A stretch of DNA of 64,000 bases from Desulfatibacillum alkenivorans DSM 16219 (lineage in GTDB: Bacteria; Desulfobacterota; Desulfobacteria; Desulfobacterales; Desulfatibacillaceae): positions 1 to 64,000 of the forward strand of contig NZ_FQZU01000016.1 of assembly GCF_900142135.1 (NCBI RefSeq). The letters are read 5' to 3'. Within the stretch, counting starts at the first letter, position 1. Every line of letters starts with the position of its first letter. The notes under the pieces were generated by a model that was not told the DNA's origin, did not search any database, and worked only from the letters and a program-made list of their open reading frames with translations. A program made the translations under genes and the position numbers. Shown in pieces: positions 16,245-26,048 of this stretch.

Positions 16245-17222
16245 ATGAATCAGGTACAAGATTTTTTAGATGCGGTTAAGATCGCCGGCAAGCAAACTTT
16301 TCAGAACATGACGGTTTTCCCTCTATTGGCTCCCCAAAATGGCGACCCCGGCTATCTCACCCTGGAAGAAGCCCTGGCAAAAGGTTTTGTCCAAGTAACA
16401 GAAGTGGACGAGTCGGGCAGCGTCCCGGAGCTCTTCCTGCGGAACCGGGGCGAAGTCAGCATCTTGATCCTTGAGGGCGAAGAACTTGTCGGCGCCAAAC
16501 AAAACCGGGTTGTGAACGCAACCTTTCTCATCCCCAGGAAAACGGAGCTAAAACTTCCGGTTAGCTGCGTCGAGCACGGAAGATGGGACTACACCAGCCG
16601 GGAATTCAAAACCAGCGACAAAGTCATGCACGCCAGCCTCCGCAGGAAAAGCCAGCAGGACGTCTGCTTGAACATGGCTGCGGGACGCGGGTTTCAGTCC
16701 GACCAGATGAAAATATGGGACGACATCAGCGGGAAGGCGCATAGACTTAAGGCCAATGCCCCTACAAGGGCCATGTCCGACGTTTATGAAAGCTCCAAGG
16801 ATCTCCTTGAAGGCTACATGCAGCGATTCAGCCTTATGGAATGCCAGGTCGGAGCGATTTTCGCGATCAATGGAAAAGTGCTGGGGCTGGAGTGCTTCGG
16901 CTATAGCGACACGTTTAAACGGTTTTTTGAAAAATTGTTAAGGAGCTATGCCCTGGACGCCATCGACATGAAAGAGGGAGCCGCATCCAAACCGATGAGA
17001 CCGGAAAAAGCTCACGACTTCTTCAACTCGGTGATGGAAAGCACACCGCATGCTCACGGCTCGGTTGGCAGCGGCATGTTTTATCGAATCGATTCCTGGA
17101 CGATCAGCGGCGCAGCTCTTTTGGAACAGGGACAGGTCCTCCACTTATCGGCTTTTCAAAAAGAAGAGCCTGGCGAATCACCGCGGGTCGGATTTCAAAG
17201 ATTTTCCCAAAGGCGCAGATGA
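16245..17222 (+). CDS. ARPP-1 (DUF6569-like) domain protein
   Basis: The 325-residue protein matches the ARPP-1 pattern I know from bacterial genomes: YLTLEEALAKGFVQVTEV, then LILEGEELVGAKQNRVVN near residues 82-99, LPVSCVEHGRWDY near 113-125, and VGAIFAINGKVLGLECFG near 200-218. No membrane segment or signal is present. Its activity is unknown; the family name records co-occurrence with ADP-ribosylglycohydrolases and rhodanese/phosphatase domains. ATG 16245 is chosen because AAGGAGG ends six bases before it; ATG 16239 abuts the Shine-Dalgarno sequence. A glycohydrolase gene lies 3.3 kb upstream in the same direction, with McrBC between them. Confidence 0.75.
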   Translation: MNQVQDFLDAVKIAGKQTFQNMTVFPLLAPQNGDPGYLTLEEALAKGFVQVTEVDESGSVPELFLRNRGEVSILILEGEELVGAKQNRVVNATFLIPRKTELKLPVSCVEHGRWDYTSREFKTSDKVMHASLRRKSQQDVCLNMAAGRGFQSDQMKIWDDISGKAHRLKANAPTRAMSDVYESSKDLLEGYMQRFSLMECQVGAIFAINGKVLGLECFGYSDTFKRFFEKLLRSYALDAIDMKEGAASKPMRPEKAHDFFNSVMESTPHAHGSVGSGMFYRIDSWTISGAALLEQGQVLHLSAFQKEEPGESPRVGFQRFSQRRR

Positions 17223-17443
17223 TTTTAGGTGCCCGGTAATTGGAGAGAGCTTGTCGAGGTGTGGGGCAACCTGAATGTCGCCCCACATTGACCCCACACA
17301 CCCCAATAATTTTTTTTGGATTGAACGACAGGGCGGTCGGGCCTTGAAAATCGTCCCGGTTGGAAAAATTATTTTTCCCCCTGTTTACCTTAATTTCTAT
17401 TCTGCAGGTTGGAAATAGGGTTGGAACTGAAAAAGGATGGCAT

Positions 17444-17477
17444 AAAAAAAGGGTTAGCCGAAATTGGCTAACCCTTT
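17444..17477 (-). terminator. Intrinsic terminator of the initiator tRNA gene
   Basis: A perfect 12-base stem, AAAGGGTTAGCC (17448-17459) with GGCTAACCCTTT (17466-17477), has a six-base loop. On the minus strand it is followed by a T7 run (A run at 17444-17450 on plus). It lies 11 bases beyond the tRNA 3' end. Confidence 0.9.
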
Positions 17478-17487
17478 GATTTTGCTA

Positions 17488-17564
<77 letters not shown>

Positions 17565-17849
17565 ACAGGAATTCCACCTTATAGATTAAGGCGGTTCATA
17601 TGTCAAGATATTATTTGGAAAGTCCGCATCCATCAGGGGATTTTACTTGCATTATCCAGTGATTTCAGGGGCTCCGACGCTCATTGTTCCTTGCGCCCTC
17701 CAAACGGCCTCTTGACGGGCCGCGCTTGAACACGCCGTTTCTTGCGAGAATCAGCGAAACGGACCTCTAACACACATCCAGCCCCATTGTCAGCAAAAAA
17801 ATTGCTGCTGCCATATATTCCTCTCCATACGCTTCAAGCGTTCCGGATC
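17565..17849. other. Intergenic region with tRNA promoter side, no gene seen
   Basis: This 285-base stretch lies upstream of the tRNA and downstream of the dockerin gene, both on the minus strand. I see no convincing ORF, RNA gene or terminator hairpin. The tRNA promoter should be in its left part. Confidence 0.4.
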
Positions 17850-20800
17850 TTATCTCAGCCCGGCCAGATGCTGAAGCACGTACAAGGCGTCGGAAAAATC
17901 CACCTTGCCGTCGCCGGTGACGTCGGCCAGCCTGATTTCTTCATACACATAGGGATCGGCGGCGGTCTGGCGCAGCATGATGATAACGTCCGCCAGGCTA
18001 AGGGTATTGTCTCCGTTGGCGTCGCCCGCCTTTAAGAGCGCAAACTCCGCGGTCAGGGATTGGGCGCCGTCAATAAACACGGTGCAGTCCTCCCCGGTGC
18101 AATCTCCGCTCCATCCCACGAACACCGAGGCGGCGTCCGGCGTGGCTTTTAGGGCGACCTCCGTGTTTTGGGTAAAGTCTGCGGAGCATGCGTCCGGGCA
18201 GACTATCCGGGCGAGGGGGTAGCTTTTGACGGTTCCCCCGCCGTTCCCGGTTTGTTGGACGGACACGTCGTACATGGGCTGCGTGAAATTGGGGGTCACG
18301 GCCGTTTTTTCGGTGAGGGTGAAGGTGCAGGCCGCTGTGCCAGAGCATACGCCGCCGCCCCATCCCGTGAAGGTGGAGCCCTCGCCCGCCGCCGCCGTGA
18401 GCGTGATTTCCTCTCCTGCCGTGAGTATCCGGCGGCAGTCCAGGCCGCAGTCGAAGTAGCCGGCGCCGTCTGTCACGGCGCCTTCGCCGTTGCCTGTTTT
18501 GACCACGGCCAATTGCACGAGCCCGGCTTTGCCCGGGCCGCCAGACCCGCGGATTTCTCCGTTCACGGACAGGTCGTGGTCGCCAGTGAAAGCGTCTTTA
18601 TAATGGATGACCAGTTCGTCGCCGGAAAACTCCCCGCCGAGGCCGGTTTGATCGTCGTAATCAAAGGCTTGCCAGTGGGGGAGCGTTTGATCCAGTGACG
18701 GCCCGTAGGCGTAGTACACATCCGCGCCCGGATCGGCGGGGAACAGGATGCTCACCTCAACCGTAGCCGTGATGGGGGCGTTTACGATGGTGTATTGGAA
18801 GAATCCCTGGGAGAAGTCCACGCCTTGCGGCATGTCCTGGGATGAAGGGTTGGGGGCTGCCGCCGCCGAGGCGAACTCGCCCTGGGAGGTAGTCAGGGTG
18901 ACGTAATCCCCGTTGATCGTGTGCAGGGAAGCCGTCGTCGCCTGATACTTGTCGGCCACGCCGTCCGCGTCGCCGTCGTAGCCGGCATCCAGCCCGTCGG
19001 CGCCGCTTTCCTCATTATCCAGGACCCCGTCGCCGTCCGAGTCCATGTTCAGGGCGGCCTCCTCCGCCTCGGAGACGGGCAGGGCGGTGACGGTAATGGT
19101 TCCTGCTAATCCTGCGCCCGTGGAATAGGGATAGACTCCGGCCGTTTCAAAGCGCCGGATGTAGTGGGTTCCCGGCGCCATCATGCCCGAGTCGAAGCCG
19201 TTCGGGTTGGTCAGGGGATCCAGGGCGGAAAGGACGCGCACCACGGGATTTTTCCTAAGTTCGGCAGTCTCGTCCGCGTCCGCATCCGTGGGCGGCAGGG
19301 AGACCCATTCCACGGCCTGGCCTTCCTGGATGACGATGGCGGAAACGTCCTGTCTGCCTTTGTTATCCAAAAGGTGCATGCCCTCCGGGGATACGTATAG
19401 GACAATGTCCGACTCGTTTTCCTCCATAGGGGTGTATGGCGCGTTGACGTGCACGATTTCGGCGATCACCCGCACCACCTGGCTGCGCCATGACTGCCAG
19501 CCCTCTGGATCCTCCACCTGGATGTAATAGAATCCCGGCGGCGTGAAAAAGGCGAAATATCCGTCCTCGCCCGTGACCTGGGGATTGATCTGGTCCTCGT
19601 ACAGATGGGCGGGCCATGCCACCCAGGCTTGCTGATTCTCGTTCCACCACATGCATGTGGCGATGGAGCCTGGAACCACATTGCCCCAGCCCAGGGTCGA
19701 GTTGACCACGTATCCGTCCGGATCGATGAGCACCTGTCCCTGTTCTTCGCCGTCCGTTTCCTCTCCGCAGGTGACCAGCAGGCTTATATTATGCGCGAAT
19801 CCGACATCAACATTGAATGTGTTCCCAAATGCCGAGGCCTCGTCGTCCACATACTCCACGCCGTCTGCGACCAAGGTCAGCTTATGGGGATCTTCGTTGC
19901 AGTCGCAGCTGAAAATTTCAACATGCGATTCATCAAATCCCCAAGCGCCCGGGATTGTCCAGTTGGATGTGCTTAAGTATCCGGTATCTTGGTCTTTAAA
20001 GAGAAATGTGTGGTCCTGGCCGGCTATGTCTTTGCCGGTCCAGGAGGAAAGCTGGGGGTTCCAAAGCTGCGCCGCCTTGTAATTGACAGTGATGGGCCGG
20101 GTTCCTGACACGCAGTTATATGGGGCGATTTTTGAGCAGGCGTCCACGGAGATTTGATAGGACGCCGGGGCGGGTTTGGCCAAGTTGACCAAGGCCTGGA
20201 AATATCCTGAATCATCAGCCTGCACCACGGCCTCCTCGACTGAATCCACATATACATGCGCCTCGGTGTTGCACTGGATGACGCCTTCCACATAAAGGTT
20301 TCCGGGGCAGACCTCGCCGTTCATGGGGGAGTATACGATGGGGCCGGCCAGGGGCACGGTCATGGAAACCACCAGGGATTCCGGATTGCCGCTTCCCGGT
20401 TCCACAATGCCGCCCTCTTCAGCCTCATCCAATACCCAAACGGCCTTTACTTTCTGGGCATGCTCGGGGTTCTCCGGCTCCCAGCTCTTGTTGGTGAATC
20501 TTTCATCATAATATATGACAATTTTTTCATCAGGCATAAGAGGCTCATCCGAGACCCATTCAGACGCCACTTTGTCATAAGTTATGTTCCGGGGAGAGTG
20601 GCTCTCAAGGCTGGAAGCGTTTTCCGGGCGGCCGCTGAAGCCGGAAAGATCCTGCAACTGAATGTAAAAAGGCGGAAGGATTGGAGGCCTTTGGGGATCC
20701 GGATTACGGTAGTAGCATTCTATTGCGTGAGCTTTTGTATAAAAAGGCTTATATTCCTTGTCCTGCGCGGATGCATTTACATCCACGGCTTCATGATTGA

Positions 20801-23800
20801 AAGTCAGTTCGGCGGACAGGGTGACTCCATACTCATAGCCATAGGCCGCATGCATGTCGAAATTAAAAGCGCCTCCCTCGCATTCCTGGTTTTCGGAGTC
20901 CGCCGCGGCCTGAAAAGCCATGCGCGCCGCAACATCCCCCATTGCACGCAGGCGGACGACTTTTTTGTTATTCTCGCCCGCCTCGATGTCTCCCAGATTC
21001 CATTCAAAGACCGGATCATTCACAAAATTGGGCTGAGGATCGCAGCCTTGGGGGATTAGCTCACTGTCCTCATCGACTTCCGTGATCGTTAGAATCACGT
21101 CTTTCGCCAGTCCGGATCTTGCCCCGTTATCCACATTGGTCACGACGGCTTCCATTTCCCAATCATTGGGGGCCTCAATGGCATTTATGTTTCTGGGGCC
21201 TTTAAGCTCCACCTTAAGATCCGGGCATTGCACGGTCAGGACGGCGCCGACTTTTTTTGACAGGTAAGCCTGGTCGGGAAAATCCATGTAAAAGGTATTG
21301 TCAATGGTCCCGCACTCGTCCCCGCCGCACGCAGTCACTTTTAGGGAAAACGAAAAGGAGAGTTGGGCGCCCGGCGCCAAGGGGCCGTCCAGTTCTTCAT
21401 ACAGCGAATTGATCATGTCGTCGTACACGCACCGGCCCTGGTCGGCGCTGGCCGATCCCGGAACATACTCCAGCCCGTCAGGGACTTTTTGCGTAAAGGT
21501 GGGATTTAAACCGATGGGGCCGGTATTTTTGATGGTGATGGAAAAGTCCACCACGTCGCCGACTTCGACGGTTTCGGCGCTGACAAAGTTAATGATCTCC
21601 ACGGCGGCCTGTTTCGTCACAGCCGTTGCCGTGCTTGAGGCTGTGTTGTTTCCGTCCGGGTCACTGGCTGAGGATGTGCTGATGCGGGCTTTATTCGTCA
21701 ACTCCAGGCCGTTGGTCAGGCCGGCGTTGGCCAGGCACTGGACGGCGATTTCCCCGCTGTCGCCGGAAGCCAGATCCCCCAAAATCCATGAGAGGGTGCG
21801 GCTGGCCGCGTCCCATCCATAGCTTCCTTCCGCGGAGACGAAGGAAACCTGGACCGGCAGGGTGTCTGTCAGCACGGCGTCTTCCGCTGGGAGTCCGCCT
21901 TGATTGCCGTAAGCCAAAGTGTATGCAACGGCTTCTCCGGATTCAACATAACTGGGGCCTGTTTTATTAAGATAAAGGTCGGGCGTGGCGGCAATGATGG
22001 TAATATCCCGGGCGTCGTCCCGGTTATTGTCTTCATACTCATCGACAACCCCGTCTCCTGCGAAGACCTCTCCGCTGCATGACAGCACGCCGCTGTAATC
22101 CTGGGCGACCGTGCAGGTGATGACCACGTCCCGGGGCAGATAATCAGGGATGGCATACAGGTTTCCCGAAATGGCGTTGCCGGAAGCCGTCCAGTCGTCA
22201 GCCATGGCCAGGGAAGATGCGGAAATGCTTCCCACGGCCTGGGCGGGCGTGAAGACCGCTTCCAGCACGGCGTCCGAAGGCGTATCCGGCCCCAGGTTGC
22301 TGATTGATGCGGAGTACACGGCTTTTTGCCCCGCCTCCACTTGGGTGGAGGCTCCGGCGTAATCCAGCGACACGGTGAAGTCCGAAGACCAGGCGACTTC
22401 GTCGGCGCCGATGTCCGGGGTCGCTTCCATCACCCTAGGCTGGCCGTCCACGTCAACCCGGTCAGCATAATCGATGGGGTCCCCGTTTTCGTCAAAAGGC
22501 GCGGCGCTATTGACGGCCGGCGAGTTGGGATCGACATGCCAGGTCCCGTCTTCCGTAAACATGGGGTCGCCCGATAAAGGAAGGCGGTCTTCTATGGGCA
22601 GGTCGTTCATGTTTTCATTATTATCGTACCAGAGGGTTCTGATCATGGTTACCGGACCCACCGTGTAATTGAGATTCGTTCCGCGATGGACGCCGATTTC
22701 ATGGCCGGAAATGATATTGTTGATCATGAAGATGTGAAGATCGGGGCCGTACGGGCAAGCATATATGGCGGAGCCTTCTCCCCCGAAATTATCGGCGATT
22801 GTATTGTTTATTATGGAAGGGAGGGCGTATTTGGTCAAATAGATGCCGCACCCTTGAATGTCCGCTTGGTTGCCGGCGATGACGTTGCTGATGATGAGAG
22901 GCGCGCCTCCATTAATGTAGATTCCGCCTCCGCAGCCGTCATTGTCTGGATTGCCGCACGCATTGCCGATAATCCGGTTGCCTTCGATGATGTTATTAGC
23001 GCCGTACATGTAAATGCCGGCGCCGTCCCCGGCCGTCACATTGTTTTCGATGAGGTTGTTTTTGATCAGGGCTTGCTGGGCGCCTGAGATATGCATGCCG
23101 GAGCCGTTGCCGTAAATGTGGTTGTCGATAATCTGCGGGCCGGAATAGGAGCCGTAATCCGAGGCCGATTCCGTGATCAGACCCGTGTGTGCGTTATTGG
23201 CGATAATATTATCCGTGACCAAACAGTTATCATTGAACAGGTGCAGACCTTTTAATTCGTTTTCGGTAATCAAGTTGCCTTGGAAAACATTTTGCCGGCC
23301 GTTATGCCCTAAGGAGAGGACGGCGCCTCTGGAGGTTATTGCGGCGCTGCAGAAGTTGGCGGTCACGGTATTGGAAATGCAATTTACGTTTGATTTATAA
23401 AAATACATGGCCGCGCCGTCGACCCCGTCATTTTCGGAAAAGATGTTGTTTTGGATCAAACAGTTCGCGGATTGAAGCACATAAAGCCCGCCTCCAAAAG
23501 ACTCGTTAGCGGCAGCGCCCTCCGAGTCAACACAGACGGAGCCTTCAATACGGCTGTCCTCCAACGTCAAAGAGGCCTGATCCACGTATATCCCCGCCCC
23601 GGCGTCGCGGTATGTCAGGTGGCCGTCCAGGCCATAGGTGTTTCCTCCGGTCAGGGTGAAGTTCCTGATGGAAACCGCCACATCCGACCCGGTGATGTAA
23701 AAAATTCGTCCGTCCTCTTCGGCGTCCAACACGGAAGCATGTTCCCCGGGTTCCCAATCAGATGCGTCCAATCCGCCTAAAAAGGATAGGGACTTGTCCA

Positions 23801-24080
23801 CATAGACTATTTGGGGAGAGCCTCCCCGGGTATTGAGCCCGGTATAAGGAGTTTCCGATCCGGCGACCAGGATTTGGTCTCCCGCAGAGGCTTGGTCAAC
23901 AGCCTGCTGGACTGTGGCGCAAGGCTGATTGCAGTCCAAACAAGTGTTGGCGCCCGCATTGTCATCGCCGTCTTGGGATACGTACAGGTTGTCTGCGTTG
24001 GCCATTCCGGTCAGGGCGAGGAAAACAAAAAGGCAGAGCAGGGATTTCCAGGGGGGGATAAGCGTGGCGGCTCCTTTCAT
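17850..24080 (-). CDS. Giant secreted beta-helix, DUF11 and dockerin protein
   Basis: The roughly 2,076-residue product begins with a signal peptide (Lys, long hydrophobic core, cleavage near MANA-D). Then come a right-handed parallel beta-helix (about residues 40-560, many NN-I and GGGIY repeats), CARDB/DUF11-type modules (about 570-1000; VESGEAVAYTLAYGNQG, VEVGDVVDFSITIKNTGP), an Ig-like central part, a calcium-binding DMDSDGDGVLDNEESG stretch, a choice-of-anchor-U-like domain, two TGWGG/VGWSGD-type InlB-B-like repeats with paired cysteines, and a C-terminal dockerin with two calcium loops (DANGDNTLSLADVI and DVTGDGKVDFSDAL). The start codon at 24080 has TAGGA eight bases upstream; the frame opens at 24110. 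It stands alone. Likely an extracellular adhesin or matrix protein that could dock to a cohesin, though no cohesin is seen here. Confidence 0.85.
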   Translation of the reverse strand: MKGAATLIPPWKSLLCLFVFLALTGMANADNLYVSQDGDDNAGANTCLDCNQPCATVQQAVDQASAGDQILVAGSETPYTGLNTRGGSPQIVYVDKSLSFLGGLDASDWEPGEHASVLDAEEDGRIFYITGSDVAVSIRNFTLTGGNTYGLDGHLTYRDAGAGIYVDQASLTLEDSRIEGSVCVDSEGAAANESFGGGLYVLQSANCLIQNNIFSENDGVDGAAMYFYKSNVNCISNTVTANFCSAAITSRGAVLSLGHNGRQNVFQGNLITENELKGLHLFNDNCLVTDNIIANNAHTGLITESASDYGSYSGPQIIDNHIYGNGSGMHISGAQQALIKNNLIENNVTAGDGAGIYMYGANNIIEGNRIIGNACGNPDNDGCGGGIYINGGAPLIISNVIAGNQADIQGCGIYLTKYALPSIINNTIADNFGGEGSAIYACPYGPDLHIFMINNIISGHEIGVHRGTNLNYTVGPVTMIRTLWYDNNENMNDLPIEDRLPLSGDPMFTEDGTWHVDPNSPAVNSAAPFDENGDPIDYADRVDVDGQPRVMEATPDIGADEVAWSSDFTVSLDYAGASTQVEAGQKAVYSASISNLGPDTPSDAVLEAVFTPAQAVGSISASSLAMADDWTASGNAISGNLYAIPDYLPRDVVITCTVAQDYSGVLSCSGEVFAGDGVVDEYEDNNRDDARDITIIAATPDLYLNKTGPSYVESGEAVAYTLAYGNQGGLPAEDAVLTDTLPVQVSFVSAEGSYGWDAASRTLSWILGDLASGDSGEIAVQCLANAGLTNGLELTNKARISTSSASDPDGNNTASSTATAVTKQAAVEIINFVSAETVEVGDVVDFSITIKNTGPIGLNPTFTQKVPDGLEYVPGSASADQGRCVYDDMINSLYEELDGPLAPGAQLSFSFSLKVTACGGDECGTIDNTFYMDFPDQAYLSKKVGAVLTVQCPDLKVELKGPRNINAIEAPNDWEMEAVVTNVDNGARSGLAKDVILTITEVDEDSELIPQGCDPQPNFVNDPVFEWNLGDIEAGENNKKVVRLRAMGDVAARMAFQAAADSENQECEGGAFNFDMHAAYGYEYGVTLSAELTFNHEAVDVNASAQDKEYKPFYTKAHAIECYYRNPDPQRPPILPPFYIQLQDLSGFSGRPENASSLESHSPRNITYDKVASEWVSDEPLMPDEKIVIYYDERFTNKSWEPENPEHAQKVKAVWVLDEAEEGGIVEPGSGNPESLVVSMTVPLAGPIVYSPMNGEVCPGNLYVEGVIQCNTEAHVYVDSVEEAVVQADDSGYFQALVNLAKPAPASYQISVDACSKIAPYNCVSGTRPITVNYKAAQLWNPQLSSWTGKDIAGQDHTFLFKDQDTGYLSTSNWTIPGAWGFDESHVEIFSCDCNEDPHKLTLVADGVEYVDDEASAFGNTFNVDVGFAHNISLLVTCGEETDGEEQGQVLIDPDGYVVNSTLGWGNVVPGSIATCMWWNENQQAWVAWPAHLYEDQINPQVTGEDGYFAFFTPPGFYYIQVEDPEGWQSWRSQVVRVIAEIVHVNAPYTPMEENESDIVLYVSPEGMHLLDNKGRQDVSAIVIQEGQAVEWVSLPPTDADADETAELRKNPVVRVLSALDPLTNPNGFDSGMMAPGTHYIRRFETAGVYPYSTGAGLAGTITVTALPVSEAEEAALNMDSDGDGVLDNEESGADGLDAGYDGDADGVADKYQATTASLHTINGDYVTLTTSQGEFASAAAAPNPSSQDMPQGVDFSQGFFQYTIVNAPITATVEVSILFPADPGADVYYAYGPSLDQTLPHWQAFDYDDQTGLGGEFSGDELVIHYKDAFTGDHDLSVNGEIRGSGGPGKAGLVQLAVVKTGNGEGAVTDGAGYFDCGLDCRRILTAGEEITLTAAAGEGSTFTGWGGGVCSGTAACTFTLTEKTAVTPNFTQPMYDVSVQQTGNGGGTVKSYPLARIVCPDACSADFTQNTEVALKATPDAASVFVGWSGDCTGEDCTVFIDGAQSLTAEFALLKAGDANGDNTLSLADVIIMLRQTAADPYVYEEIRLADVTGDGKVDFSDALYVLQHLAGLR

Positions 24081-24110
24081 GTCAAAATTCCTAAGGCGCT
24101 GGGGTTTCAT

Positions 24111-24508
24111 TGTCGATGCTCATGGAGGAATATCTACATTTTATAAGCGGACGCGGGGCAATATCAAGAACAAAACCTGATCATTGGATTAAATCTGGTA
24201 TTTTATTATTTGTCCATATCATATCTATGCTGTGATTACGGTTTCTTATACGGCTCAATTGCTTGTTTGTAAAAAGAGCTAAAACGCACCGAGACCGGAA
24301 AATAAAGCAGTTTATGACCTATCTCCGTTATCATGGTCCGGCAAAAGTCCGTATATAAATGGTGTGGCGATTAATCTGGGGATGCGGGGCTATGACCTTA
24401 ATTTATGATGTAAAACTGAAGATTGGGAAAGGATTTCAGCGCAGTGAAAAATTTTATGCTGAGACGGGAAAAAATAGAATTGGCTGGCTGCTCCGGGCCG
24501 AAAAAGAA
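24111..24508. other. AT-rich intergenic region, no gene seen
   Basis: This stretch separates the start of the dockerin gene from the end of the YggU-family gene, both minus strand. It should hold the dockerin gene promoter, but I could not assign boxes. A 79-codon plus-strand ORF that begins at 24359 runs antisense into the YggU-family gene and lacks family features, so I left it out. Confidence 0.4.
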
Positions 24509-24826
24509 TTAAACGGCGAGTTCCTCGATGATTTTTTTCAACTGGGCCAACTCTTTTTTGGAGCCTTCCTCTCTGGGGCGGACCATAATCTGTTTTGACC
24601 GGCCTGTCTCGCCGCTCAGGATTTTAATGGAGGATTTGGGCAGCTTAAGGGTTTTGGCCAGGAACTGAATGCACATCTTGTTGGCCGCGCCGCCCACGGG
24701 CGGGGCTTTCAGCTTGATTTTCAGGGCGCCGTCCTGAAGCCCCACGACCGCGTTGACGCTGGATCGGGGCAGCACTTTAATGGGAAAAACCAAGCCTCCG
24801 TCTTTTTCTGCAACCAAGCCGGGCAT
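24509..24826 (-). CDS. YggU/UPF0235 (DUF167) family protein
   Basis: The 105-residue product is the full length of the DUF167 fold. Family motifs are LPRSSVNAVVGLQDGALKIKL in the first half and APPVGGAANKMCIQFLAKTLKLPKSSIKILSGETGRSK in the second (both interrupted here by description limits only at their ends). The family is widespread, small and cytosolic, with no firmly established biochemical function. It does not overlap neighbours, and the next gene on the right runs in the opposite direction. Confidence 0.88.
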   Translation of the reverse strand: MPGLVAEKDGGLVFPIKVLPRSSVNAVVGLQDGALKIKLKAPPVGGAANKMCIQFLAKTLKLPKSSIKILSGETGRSKQIMVRPREEGSKKELAQLKKIIEELAV

Positions 24827-25010
24827 GTTCAGTCTTCCTTTTCAGGACAGGTAATGGTCGTCTGAGCCGTTATTTCCAACGAAATCGTCATAGCATACAT
24901 GACAGGCGCCCGCCAGAGGCAGTTTAGCGGGCCGGGTCAAAGGACGGCGCGTTTTTTCCTTTATGGGTGAAACGTTTCCGTGTAAGTGTGATATTTGGCG
25001 GTGCGTTGCA

Positions 25011-26030
25011 ATGGAAAAAGAAAAAAGGCCCTTTGTCATTCCCATCTTTTTGCCCCATGCGGGGTGTCCGCACCAGTGCGTTTTTTGCAACCAAAGGGCC
25101 ATCACCGGCGCCCTCCGGCCGTTCAGCGTCGAGGACGCCCGGGCGGAGGTGGAGCGTTGCCTTTCCTTTTCCCGCAAGTCCAAAGGGCCAACCATCATTT
25201 CGTTTTACGGCGGCAACTTTCTGGGGATTCCCCGGAAGCGCATCCAGGATCTATTGACCCTGGCGGACCAATATGTCAGCCAGGGCAGGGTGGACGGCAT
25301 CCGTTTTTCCACCCGGCCTGACACGGTGAGTCCTCAGAGCCTGTCCCTATTGGAAGGATATCCGATTAAAACCGTGGAACTTGGCGTGCAATCCATGGAT
25401 GAGGATGTTTTGGCGGCCTCCCGGCGCGGGCATACTGTCCAGGACACCAGGACTGCTCATGCCCTGTTGCGGGAAAAAGGGTACGAAACCGGCCTTCAGA
25501 TGATGATCGGCCTGCCCGGGGACGACGGCGCCCAATCCCTGGCCAGCGCCCGCGAAATCGCCGCCCTTTTTCCGGACTTCGTTCGGATTTATCCTACGGT
25601 GGTTTTGGAAAACAGCCCCCTGGCGGAAATGTGGCGAAGCGGGCGCTACGGGGCCTTAAGTCTGGATCGGGCCGTGGATTTGTGTTCGAAGGCGTACGGC
25701 ATCTTTCATGAGGCGAATATTCCGGTTGTGCGCATGGGGCTGGCCGCTTCGGACTCCCTGGACGAGGAGGGCGCGGTTCTGGCCGGGCCTTATCACCCGG
25801 CCTTCGGGCATTTGGCGCTATCGGCCTGGTTTTTGGAAAAGGCTCTTGCCCTGTTAAAAGATGCGGGCCTTTCCGGTGGGCCGGTTGTCTTCAGGGTGCA
25901 TCCCCAAAGCGTTTCGGTGCTGCGCGGCCTGAAAAATTCCAACATGGACGCCCTGGAAGGGCGCCTGGGAGAGCGCCCCGGCGTTATAGAAGACCGGGGG
26001 CTGCGGCGGGATCAGCTTGCCCTTGGATAA
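25011..26030 (+). CDS. Radical SAM protein, Elp3/MiaB/NifB-type
   Basis: The protein binds a 4Fe-4S cluster and S-adenosylmethionine. The CxxxCxxC cluster motif is in GCPHQCVFCNQ at about residues 17-27, followed by the Gly-rich strand SFYGGNFLGIP near 63-73 and the ELGVQSMDEDVL strand near 124-135, as in Elp3-like and coproporphyrinogen-oxidase-like enzymes. Length is 339 residues from ATG 25011. This start is preferred because close relatives begin just before the PFVIPIFLPHAGCPH segment; an ATG at 24963 would add 16 residues with no family match. No HAT domain is present, so it is not a full Elp3. The substrate is unknown. Its stop is 18 bases from the convergent PBP1A stop. Confidence 0.85.
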   Translation: MEKEKRPFVIPIFLPHAGCPHQCVFCNQRAITGALRPFSVEDARAEVERCLSFSRKSKGPTIISFYGGNFLGIPRKRIQDLLTLADQYVSQGRVDGIRFSTRPDTVSPQSLSLLEGYPIKTVELGVQSMDEDVLAASRRGHTVQDTRTAHALLREKGYETGLQMMIGLPGDDGAQSLASAREIAALFPDFVRIYPTVVLENSPLAEMWRSGRYGALSLDRAVDLCSKAYGIFHEANIPVVRMGLAASDSLDEEGAVLAGPYHPAFGHLALSAWFLEKALALLKDAGLSGGPVVFRVHPQSVSVLRGLKNSNMDALEGRLGERPGVIEDRGLRRDQLALG

Positions 26031-26048
26031 TTCCCATGCTCCCGGGCT

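Noticed and set aside
17261-17286. GTGGGGC/GCCCCAC hairpin after the ARPP-1 gene
   Set aside because: The stem is clear but no T run follows, so it was not called a terminator.
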